This document shows positions 57,004-64,000 of a stretch of DNA of 64,000 bases, piece after piece. The notes below the pieces were generated by a model, which worked only from the letters and a program-made list of their open reading frames with translations, was not told where the DNA came from and made no database searches. The DNA comes from Syntrophobacter fumaroxidans MPOB (GTDB lineage: Bacteria > Desulfobacterota > Syntrophobacteria > Syntrophobacterales > Syntrophobacteraceae), in assembly GCF_000014965.1 (NCBI RefSeq), contig NC_008554.1:3398001-3462000 (forward strand), written 5' to 3'. Numbering within the stretch: the stretch's first letter is position 1; every line of letters begins with the position of its first letter. A program made the translations under genes and the position numbers.

Positions 57004-57416
57004 GCTGAACACCGCCTCCTGGGTCCGGGGATGCGAACTCGTTCCTTCTGGGCGATGCTTATGCAAGAAGAATGCTATTCTGATTCTTGAGGCTGCGCGC
57101 GGATTTGCCGCGCAGCGAATCTACCATTGGTAGATCGTTCCCGTGGTTGAAGGTTTCCGCAATCGCCCGGCAGGCTCCGGCGCCGAGGGCGGTGATCGAA
57201 GGCGGAAATTGACTTGTTGCAAGGGTGAGACCCCGCCCGGCACTTGCAATACGGCCTTTCGGGATCGATAATAGTGGCGAGCGTGGATTCCGGAGAGAAG
57301 CCGCCTATCCGGGGAAGAGTCGTGTGGAGGTGTCCCTGGAGGTCATTCGACGTGATTTCTCGGAATATGGCCTGCAATACCGCAAACAACCGAGCCTGTT
57401 TTTCACTGCAACCCAC
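57004..57416. other. Divergent intergenic region between the NusG-like and archaemetzincin genes
   Basis: It contains a hairpin (GCTGCGCG/CGCGCAGC near 57091-57115) and a perfect 15-base palindrome at 57120-57134. Part of it may be coding if archaemetzincin starts at the GTG at 57225. Confidence 0.4.
57120..57134. promoter_or_regulatory. 15-base palindrome, candidate operator
   Basis: TCTACCA, a central T, then TGGTAGA: perfect 7+7 arms. It is about 115 bases upstream of the NusG-like gene start. Confidence 0.5.
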
Positions 57417-57992
57417 ATGCTTTCACGAAAACCGATACGCAGAAACGAGCCCTCCGCCGGATTGATCGCCATGGGACGTGTTTCGGCTGCGGAACTCCGA
57501 GTCATAGCAGCCAACATCCAGGCCGTGATGAATCTTCCGGTTGAGCTGCTTGCGCCCATGGCGATCCCCGAAGAGGCCTTTCAACCCCATCGGAGTCAGT
57601 ACGATGCGGGCCTGATCCTGAAGCGGCTCGCTCAATTGCCCTTTCCACATCAACGTTGCGTTCTCACGGTCACAGACGTGGATCTTTGCACGCCGATACT
57701 GACCTACGTGTTCGGGGAGGCGGAAATGGGACAAAAAAGAGCCATCGTATCCGGTTTCCGGCTAACGGATGGACCGGATGGGTTTCCCGCTCCGGCGGAC
57801 GTCTACTATGAACGCCTGGTGAAGATCGCTTTGCACGAGATCGCGCATACTCTGTCCCTGTATCATTGTGAAGCGCCGAAGTGTCTCATGCGATTCAGCC
57901 CCAAAGTCCAGGACCTGGATGCGCTGGACATCTCCTTTTGCAGGCGGTGCGGTTTTGCCCTTCACCGCACGCTGAGGAAACGCCTTGGGTAA
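57417..57992 (+). CDS. Archaemetzincin-family metallopeptidase
   Basis: 191 residues from the ATG at 57417. KIALHEIAHTLSLYHCEAP carries the zinc motif HExxHxxxxxH; the usual Gly of HExxHxxGxxH is Ser here. The archaemetzincin cysteines follow (C-EAP-K-C-LM, then CRRCGF), along with CVLTVTDVDL. The family is a small zinc protease of archaea, some bacteria and eukaryotes. The frame stays open to a GTG at 57225, and neither start has a good ribosome site, so the N-terminus is uncertain. Confidence 0.85.
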   Translation: MLSRKPIRRNEPSAGLIAMGRVSAAELRVIAANIQAVMNLPVELLAPMAIPEEAFQPHRSQYDAGLILKRLAQLPFPHQRCVLTVTDVDLCTPILTYVFGEAEMGQKRAIVSGFRLTDGPDGFPAPADVYYERLVKIALHEIAHTLSLYHCEAPKCLMRFSPKVQDLDALDISFCRRCGFALHRTLRKRLG

Positions 57993-58013
57993 CACGGGCA
58001 GTGGCTTGTTCGG

Positions 58014-58041
58014 GCCCCGGCGGAATCTCCTCCGCCGGGGC
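58014..58041. terminator. Perfect hairpin between convergent genes
   Basis: GCCCCGGCGGA (58014-58024) pairs with TCCGCCGGGGC (58031-58041) over a 6-base loop. It lies between archaemetzincin and the GcvH-like gene. There is no T-run on either side, so termination is only suggested by position. Confidence 0.5.
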
Positions 58042-58103
58042 ATCGACGAAGACGGGGGCGGCGAGTTCGATCGCCGCATGCGCGGGAGTGCTCTCATCCG
58101 AGC

Positions 58104-59006
58104 TCACGTGCGTAGGAACTCGCGCACGAGGTCATCCCACCGGAGATGGGACAGGTTGCCGAAAATGTCCTCGACGATCTCGCCGCCCGTGGCGGCAAGA
58201 GGAACTCCGTAAACCGACATGACCATCTCTTCCAGCTTCTTTGCTTCGGCATCGAGCCATGCGACCGCCCTTTTTTCAAACAGAAGGTGCTTCGTCTGTT
58301 TCCTGAGGCCACCTTGTGGGTCAACCACGATCAGCCAACCCTCGCCGTAGGGATCCTTTTTAGAGAGTCCGGGCTGCTTCGAGGCACTTTGATTGGTCGC
58401 CATCACGGTGCCGTCCATGGGCGAGAGCACCGATGCGTAATGCTCCTCCCTGCGGATGGACCATCCGTTCTCGCCCCGTTTCAAGCGTGTACCGATTTTC
58501 GGGAGGCTGATGCCGGTCGGGCTCCCAAGCAGCCTCAGCGCAAAATCATCGATACCCAGGCGCACGAATCCCCCGTGTTCGATGCGCGCCCAACTGTGCC
58601 CCTCGTGGTAGTAGTAGCCGCTCGCCAGCGCGAACCCCGAGACCTTGTCCGTTCGGACCGGAGATGTTGCGGTCGCCAGGTCCTGCTCGTCCAGGAACTG
58701 ATCGAATTCGCAGACCTTGCACTGGTAATTGTTTGCGCAGAACTTGAACTGGACGCGGCCGGTCAGCATGTGACGGCATTCTCTCTCGAAAAAGGGCTTT
58801 CGCCGTTTGATGTCCTGCCAGCTCACCAGGGCGGTCGGCTTCTCGACCACTTTCCTGCTCATGGCTTTGTCAAACGGACAGCTCGTGCAATCATAAGCAT
58901 TCTGGCACAGCTTATAATTGACGATACCGGCCTTCATCCAGATGCACTGGTTTTCCGTGATTGAGAAAATACGCACTCCACGGTCGCCGCTGCTTTTGGG
59001 TTCCAT
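58104..59006 (-). CDS. GcvH-like protein with Cys-rich N-terminus and no lipoyl lysine
   Basis: 300 residues. The first ~100 hold two C-x4-C-x2-C-type clusters (CQNAYDCTSCPFD and CANNYQCKVCEFD). Residues ~130-240 resemble glycine cleavage H protein (GHSWARIEHGGFVRLGIDDFA and SVLSPMDGTV). Where GcvH has the lipoylated Lys in VKAAS, this protein has Glu, so lipoylation is not expected. It is probably a metal- or redox-linked scaffold and not a glycine-cleavage carrier. AGGAGG lies about 9 nt before the ATG. Neighbours give no pathway. Confidence 0.85.
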   Translation of the reverse strand: MEPKSSGDRGVRIFSITENQCIWMKAGIVNYKLCQNAYDCTSCPFDKAMSRKVVEKPTALVSWQDIKRRKPFFERECRHMLTGRVQFKFCANNYQCKVCEFDQFLDEQDLATATSPVRTDKVSGFALASGYYYHEGHSWARIEHGGFVRLGIDDFALRLLGSPTGISLPKIGTRLKRGENGWSIRREEHYASVLSPMDGTVMATNQSASKQPGLSKKDPYGEGWLIVVDPQGGLRKQTKHLLFEKRAVAWLDAEAKKLEEMVMSVYGVPLAATGGEIVEDIFGNLSHLRWDDLVREFLRT

Positions 59007-59683
59007 AATGAGCCTCCTTCCTGTCGGAAACTGCCGTCAGGGCAATAAAGTCCTTCTCAGAAACCTTACGGTTGATCGTTCCGTGCCGTTTGAATGCTCA
59101 TACAAGCTCCATGCCATCCGTCACTGAGCGCGGACGGGAGAGACCTCCCCAACCCGCAGCAGCCGGTCGGACATCTTCAGCCGGATCGAGCCCACAAGCG
59201 TTCACGGGTTCAATGGAGGAAGGGGGTCGAGCATCGATTTTCCCTTCCGGGGCATCAACCGGCACAGGGGTGTCCGGGAGCCCGACGGACGCTGAAGCGT
59301 GTCAAGACTCTTCATCCCGTTTGCCGTCGGCGCCCCTCGTTTCGCTCTTTTCCCGGCTCCTCGGAGTGTTAAAATATTTCCTGCAGGTGTTAAGAAACTG
59401 TACAGTGGTCGAGCCCTGACGGTCCGGATGAGATCGCCGCGAGCCACGGGCCCAAGGCTGCAAGGGCGCTTGCCGGTTCACTGCGCGGCAGGGAGCGTCG
59501 CGCGGGGCCGGGAAAGTCGTCGTCAGGTATCGGTTTTGCATCGAAATCAGAGCGTGTGCCGGTCGGTTCGCGTTTTCGGGAGAGCCCTCCGGAGCGATTT
59601 CGAAGACCGGACGGGTGGAATGCTCACCGGCCACCATGGCCTGATTCCCCTCGTTTTTCCAACAAGCCGCGGAGAGGTGGTCC
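59007..59683. other. Divergent intergenic region upstream of the second NtrC regulator
   Basis: About 680 bases without a supported gene. It contains GTGTTAA twice, at 59366 and 59387, 21 bases apart, in the most AT-rich part; this may be a regulator-binding region. Confidence 0.4.
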
Positions 59684-61036
59684 ATGACAGGAAGACTGAA
59701 GGTACTTGTCGTCGACGATGAGAAGATTGTGCGCGAATCTCTCGTGGAATGGTTCAGGAAGTCGGGCTATGAAGCGGATTCGGCGGATGGGGGGCGAAGT
59801 GCCCTGGAGATGGTCGCCGGGAAGGACTACGATTTGGTATTCCTCGACATCAAGATGCCCGATGTGAGCGGCTTCGAAGTCCTCGACCGCATTAAGGCGG
59901 ACTGCCCGTACACCCTGGTGGTGATGATCACGGCTTACGGGTCGGTGGAAACCGCGGTTGACGCCATGAAACGCGGAGCTTCCGATTATCTCATGAAGCC
60001 TTTCGACCCCGACGAATTGTGCTGTCATCTGGAAAGACTCCTGCAGCAGAAGAAAATCGTCGACGAAAACGCCATGCTGCGCGAACACATATCGAGCGGC
60101 ATGCACTGCCGGGAGTTGATCGGCGTGTCGAATTGCATGCAGCAATTGTTTGCACTGATCGAACAGGTGGCACAAGTCGATTCCCCTATTCTGCTGCGGG
60201 GCGAAACCGGAACGGGAAAGGAAATGGTGGCAAAGGCCATCCATGCGATGAGCGAACGCCGGGGGGGGCCCTTTGTCCCGATAAACTGCGGGGCTTTCGC
60301 GGAGACGCTTCTTGAGAGCGAACTGTTCGGTCACGAAAGCCGTGCGTTCACCGGGGCCGGAAGAGCCAAGAAGGGACGTTTGGAGATGGCCTCCGGAGGG
60401 ACCCTTTTTCTCGATGAGGTCGGAGAAATCCCGTTGAAAATGCAGATCGATCTTCTGCGTGTCCTTGAGGAAAAAGCCTTTACTCGTGTAGGGGGAATAT
60501 CGGAAATCTCGGTTGACTTTCGCCTGATCTGCGCCACCCACAAGGACCTGGCAATGGAAATCGAGCGCGGCGCCTTCAGACAGGACTTCTATTACAGGCT
60601 CAACGTGATCGAAGTGGAAATCCCGCCCCTCCACGCCAGAATCGATGACATTCCCGTATTGGCGCAATGCTTCCTGGAGCGTATCGGCAAGGAAACCAAC
60701 AAGCCGGTTGTCGGCATTCGGCAGCAGGGGATCGAATTTCTCAAGAGCTATCCGTGGCCGGGGAATGTTCGAGAGCTCGAAAACGCCATAGAACGTGCGG
60801 TGGTACTGGCAAAAGAGCGCTACCTGACCAGGGATGATTTCGCATTTCTTTGTCGGTCTCCCGCCCAGCCGTTCCCCCAATCCTTGAGAGAAAACGAGAA
60901 GCAGCACCTTGAACGTATCCTGAGCTTCTGTGGATGGAACATTTCCAAGGCTGCGGCAATCCTGGAAATCAGCAGGGTTACTCTGCACAGCAAGATAAGG
61001 AAATTCGACATTCGTCCTCCGGCAGGTCAGGGCTGA
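59684..61036 (+). CDS. NtrC-family response regulator with variant RAFTGA loop
   Basis: 450 residues. The receiver domain has phospho-acceptor Asp55 (LDIKMPD). The AAA+ domain has GETGTGKE, GGTLFLDEVGE, and an L1 loop reading RAFTGA where GAFTGA is usual. The C-terminus is a Fis-type helix-turn-helix (NISKAAAILEISRVTLHSKI). It activates sigma54 promoters when phosphorylated, most likely by the kinase encoded 152 bases downstream. GAGAGG lies about 7 nt before the ATG. Confidence 0.93.
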   Translation: MTGRLKVLVVDDEKIVRESLVEWFRKSGYEADSADGGRSALEMVAGKDYDLVFLDIKMPDVSGFEVLDRIKADCPYTLVVMITAYGSVETAVDAMKRGASDYLMKPFDPDELCCHLERLLQQKKIVDENAMLREHISSGMHCRELIGVSNCMQQLFALIEQVAQVDSPILLRGETGTGKEMVAKAIHAMSERRGGPFVPINCGAFAETLLESELFGHESRAFTGAGRAKKGRLEMASGGTLFLDEVGEIPLKMQIDLLRVLEEKAFTRVGGISEISVDFRLICATHKDLAMEIERGAFRQDFYYRLNVIEVEIPPLHARIDDIPVLAQCFLERIGKETNKPVVGIRQQGIEFLKSYPWPGNVRELENAIERAVVLAKERYLTRDDFAFLCRSPAQPFPQSLRENEKQHLERILSFCGWNISKAAAILEISRVTLHSKIRKFDIRPPAGQG

Positions 61037-61188
61037 TTGCTTTCCGGGGCCGAAGTGGCGGACGCGCTCTCGTTGTCCCCGAGCTTTTTGCCTGCCACGG
61101 GGCGCTTCCGTCGAAGGGCGGTTTTCGTGGGTGGGCATTTCCATGGCGTGCGAACGGGGAGGAGGCGGAGCTCGCGGAAAACAAGCGG

Positions 61189-62706
61189 ATGGACATCATG
61201 GACGAAGCCAATCTGAAAACAAAGGTTTTCGACTCGCTTTCCGTGCCCACCCTGATTTTGAAGCCAAACAAGATCATAGTGGATGCAAATGCGCGCTTCC
61301 TGGAAAGGTTCCGTGTCAGTAAAGCGCAAGTCGTCGGGAAAACGTGTCACGATTTCTTTTATCACCTGAGAGAGCCGTGTCCTCACGAAACCTGCGCTCT
61401 TGCCAGGACGTTGGAAGACCGCCAGGGACATTCCGCCGTCAAGATTGTCGCAACCGGTGAAGGTGAGGAAAAATGGGACAATCGTGTCTTCTCTCCCATC
61501 GTGGATGAAACCGGTGAGGTGAGGTACGTCGTGGAGTGCATTCATGACATGACGCCGGTCAAGACCTTGGAGCGGGAGCTCTCCGATGCGAGGGAATTCA
61601 CGCAGAAGATCATCCTAAGCTCAACCTGTGCAATGATCGCCGCGGACCGGAAAGGCAGAATTCTAATGATGAACCCCGCCGCCGAAGAGCTCACCGGGTA
61701 CTCTCTTAAGGAAGCCCGGGGAAAAGTCACGGCCGAGGATCTCTACCCTCCGGGGGAGGCGAAGAAGGTTATGAAAATCCTCAGAGATGAGCGAATCGGA
61801 GGCAAAGGCAAGCTCAATTGCACCAGGATCAGCATGGTCAATGCCAGGGGTGAAGATGTACCGGTGGAGCTGAGCGCCGCGATCATCTACGAGGGCGACA
61901 AGGAAGTGGGCACCATGTCCGTGTTCAACGACCTGAGAGAAAAGTTGCAGCACGAAAAACAAATGGAACAGATGCTTCTCCGTATTGCCCGGGCGGAGAA
62001 AATGGCCTCCCTGGGGCAACTCGCGGCAGGCGTGGCCCACGAGATCAACAATCCGCTGACCGGGATCATCTTCTTCTCCAAGCTCGTGCTGGACACCCTC
62101 GAAAAGGATGATCCCAGGCGTGAGAACCTCGCGGCAATCTTCGAAGACGCCAAACGATGCGGCAAGATCGTCACAAATCTGCTGGCCTACAGCAGGCAGG
62201 CAAATCCCGGTACCGAGGTCCTCCACATCCACACGCTCCTCGAGCACAGCCTCAATCTCATCAGGGATAGGAAAGCCTTCATGCACATTCGCGTCGTCAA
62301 GGAGCTCTCCAGGGAAATGATGTTGATCAGGGGCGACAGGGACCAGCTGAGTCAGGTGATCGTCAATCTTGTCATGAACGCCCTGGATGCCATGGACCGT
62401 AGAGGCACGCTCACTCTTCGCACCTTTCGGGATAAATCGGCGAAGAAGGCCTGCCTCGAGGTCTCCGACACAGGCGGCGGGATTCCGGCCGATAAGCTCT
62501 CCGTCATTTTCGATCCATTCTTCACCACCAAGAAACCGGGAAAGGGCACGGGGCTGGGACTGAGCACAGCCCAGAAGATCGTCACGGAAAATGGGGGCAA
62601 CATCCGGGTGAAAGAAACGGGCCGCAGCGGAACCACCTTTTTGGTGGAATTTCCCCTTTTTGTGACCGCCGATGAAGATCATGCCGGCCGATGCGAGCCT
62701 TCGTGA
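61189..62706 (+). CDS. Soluble PAS-PAS sensor histidine kinase
   Basis: 505 residues with no membrane segment. A first PAS domain (~10-125) holds Cys53, Cys64 and Cys69 (the C...PCPHETC pattern), which in similar kinases suggests metal or redox sensing. A second PAS lies at ~135-265 (NPAAEELTGYSL). The H-box GVAHEINNPLTGI and ATPase motifs NLVMNALDAM, DTGGGIP, GKGTGLGLS follow. It probably phosphorylates the regulator at 59684. The ATG at 61189 lacks a good ribosome site; an ATG three codons on is also possible. Confidence 0.9.
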   Translation: MDIMDEANLKTKVFDSLSVPTLILKPNKIIVDANARFLERFRVSKAQVVGKTCHDFFYHLREPCPHETCALARTLEDRQGHSAVKIVATGEGEEKWDNRVFSPIVDETGEVRYVVECIHDMTPVKTLERELSDAREFTQKIILSSTCAMIAADRKGRILMMNPAAEELTGYSLKEARGKVTAEDLYPPGEAKKVMKILRDERIGGKGKLNCTRISMVNARGEDVPVELSAAIIYEGDKEVGTMSVFNDLREKLQHEKQMEQMLLRIARAEKMASLGQLAAGVAHEINNPLTGIIFFSKLVLDTLEKDDPRRENLAAIFEDAKRCGKIVTNLLAYSRQANPGTEVLHIHTLLEHSLNLIRDRKAFMHIRVVKELSREMMLIRGDRDQLSQVIVNLVMNALDAMDRRGTLTLRTFRDKSAKKACLEVSDTGGGIPADKLSVIFDPFFTTKKPGKGTGLGLSTAQKIVTENGGNIRVKETGRSGTTFLVEFPLFVTADEDHAGRCEPS

Positions 62707-63050
62707 CGATCGAGTGTCGCGGCAGGCAACGAAATGCCTGCATCGGGAAGGGAGGCCCTTTTTTCGATCGCGGCCTTTCATATTGAGCCGCGTTCACGGT
62801 AAGATTACACCGCACCCGTTCGCCGGGCTGGGCGGAGGGCGTGTCACGCCGTGTCCCTGCGCCGCAGAGACCGTCCGCAGGGGTGAGCCGACGGACGCCG
62901 CAAGGGAAGGGCTTTATGCCGTCCCGTGAATGTTATCGTCTTACCGTGAACGCTGGTTCGTATCAGTGGATCACCCCGGCGGTTTCGCCCCTTGACAAGC
63001 CGCCGGCTCGATGTTGTAGTTCAGCGAACACCGAACGAACCCCGGGGAGC
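62707..63050. other. Intergenic region with a long inverted repeat
   Basis: About 340 bases without a gene. It contains a perfect 15-base inverted repeat with arms 134 bases apart (next entry). Confidence 0.5.
62790..62953. repeat. Perfect 15-base inverted repeat bounding a 164-base segment
   Basis: GCGTTCACGGTAAGA (62790-62804) and TCTTACCGTGAACGC (62939-62953) are exact reverse complements. The enclosed 134 bases are GC-rich and non-coding. No target-site duplication stands out. Confidence 0.7.
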
Positions 63051-64000
63051 ATGAATTTGAAGCCGATATACCTCGACTACAACGCCACGACACCCATCGA
63101 TCCGGCAGTCGCCCGCGCCATGCTGCCGTACATCCACGAACATTTCGGCAACCCGTCGAGCCGGCACGCGTACGGGGTGACGGCCTGGAACGCGGTGCAG
63201 AAGGCGCGGGGGCAGATCGCCGAAATGCTCCATTGCGCCCCGGAAGAGATCGTCTTCACCAGCGGGGGCACCGAATCCAACAACCACGCCATAAAGGGCA
63301 TCGCCTTCGCCAACCGCGCCAGGGGCAATCACATCATCACCTCGGTTATCGAGCACCCGGCCGTTCTCGAGGTGTGCGATTACCTGGAGTCGCTCGGTTT
63401 CCGGGTGACCCGCCTCCCGGTCGACCGTCACGGTCTCGTGGACCCGCGCCGGGCGGAAGAGGCCATCACGCCCGAGACGATCCTCGTCACCGTCATGCAC
63501 GCCAACAACGAGGTGGGGACCATCGAACCCATCGCGGAGATCGCCGCCATCGCGCGTCGCCACGGCGTGCCCATGCACACCGATGCCGCCCAGTCCATCG
63601 GAAAGATACCGGTCCGGGTGGATGAGCTCGGGGTGGATCTTCTTTCCGTGGCCGGCCACAAGCTCTACGCGCCGAAAGGCGTCGGTGCGCTCTATGTCCG
63701 ATCCGGGCTCACCCTCGAGAAATTCGTCCACGGGGCGGGCCACGAGCTGAACCGGCGCGCCGGAACGGAAAACGTGATCCATATCGTGGGCCTGGGGGAG
63801 GCCTGCGCCATGGTTCATCGGAACATCGAAAGCTTTGGGGAGCATCTGCGGAAGATGCGCGACAGGCTGGAAAACGGGCTCCGCGTCCGGTTTAGCGGCC
63901 TGAGAATCAACGGCCACCCCTCCTTGCGGCTGCCGAACACATCGAGCGCGGGCTTCAGGGGGCTCAAGGCCGATCTCGTGCTCTCGCGGCTCGAAAATGT
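63051..64000 (+). CDS. Cysteine desulfurase, NifS/IscS family (partial)
   Basis: The first ~316 residues of a PLP enzyme that runs past the window edge. PIYLDYNATTPIDP is the typical start, then FTSGGTESNN, IEHPAVLE, HTDAAQSIGK and VAGHKLYAPKG with the PLP-binding Lys. The family takes sulfur from cysteine for Fe-S clusters, thiolated tRNA or selenium metabolism. The active-site Cys loop may be just beyond the visible part. The neighbours that would specify its role are not in the window. Confidence 0.93.
   Translation, partial: MNLKPIYLDYNATTPIDPAVARAMLPYIHEHFGNPSSRHAYGVTAWNAVQKARGQIAEMLHCAPEEIVFTSGGTESNNHAIKGIAFANRARGNHIITSVIEHPAVLEVCDYLESLGFRVTRLPVDRHGLVDPRRAEEAITPETILVTVMHANNEVGTIEPIAEIAAIARRHGVPMHTDAAQSIGKIPVRVDELGVDLLSVAGHKLYAPKGVGALYVRSGLTLEKFVHGAGHELNRRAGTENVIHIVGLGEACAMVHRNIESFGEHLRKMRDRLENGLRVRFSGLRINGHPSLRLPNTSSAGFRGLKADLVLSRLEN

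Overview
The window looks like chromosomal DNA of a GC-rich, strictly anaerobic deltaproteobacterium, most like the Syntrophobacterales. This is inferred from gene content: a four-subunit pyruvate:ferredoxin oxidoreductase, a CooC-type nickel ATPase, a malic enzyme fused to a phosphotransacetylase domain, short ThiC under a TPP riboswitch, a stand-alone IMP cyclohydrolase, three NtrC-type sigma54 activators, and many small Cys-rich proteins. No rRNA, prophage, insertion sequence or CRISPR array is visible.

Layout. 0-2.5 kb, minus strand: CbiM-like metal permease (cut by the window edge), panE and a DUF202 membrane protein. 2.7-10.2 kb, minus strand: a packed cluster read cooC, purH (cyclohydrolase part only), purD, purE, tsaC, a MurG-HEAT fusion and a MraY homologue. 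10.7-15.7 kb, plus strand: promoter, membrane protein, histidine kinase and NtrC regulator joined by ATGA overlaps, then a coiled-coil protein and pyrE. 15.9-21.7 kb: a small unknown gene, corA, a cupin, and a minus operon of a GAF/sigma54 regulator, a Cys-rich protein and a methyltransferase, divergent from two tiny coupled genes. 22-27.6 kb: two exported Lys-rich repeat proteins, thiC with riboswitch, and maeB. 28.5-34.4 kb, minus strand: small Cys-rich genes, an unknown helical protein with a P-loop ATPase, and EF-G with an unusual leader. 34.6-39.2 kb, minus strand: murein endopeptidase with LysM repeats, and an L,D-transpeptidase coupled to a six-Cys protein.

39.6-47.4 kb, plus strand: tadA, two tRNA-Ser genes, dnaX, ebfC, recR, then porGDAB behind a palindromic operator, then tRNA-Asn. 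47.4-52.1 kb is an accessory segment: a DUF4143 ATPase with an operator inside its promoter, and a type II restriction-modification set (C5 methylase, Vsr, HNH protein) of visibly lower GC. 52.1-59 kb: second L,D-transpeptidase, Pro-rich lipoprotein, dCache adenylate cyclase, NusG-like factor, archaemetzincin and a GcvH-like protein with Cys-rich N-terminus. 59.7-62.7 kb: a second NtrC regulator and kinase pair. The right edge holds a partial cysteine desulfurase.

Themes are cell-envelope work (MurG/MraY pair, endopeptidase, two L,D-transpeptidases, exported polycations), signalling through sigma54 activators, and central anaerobic carbon metabolism. The most unusual items are the MurG-HEAT/MraY pair, the GcvH-like protein that lacks the lipoyl lysine, the unknown ATPase pair at 30.7-32.1 kb, and activators with altered GAFTGA loops. 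All family names rest on motifs read by eye; no database search was run.
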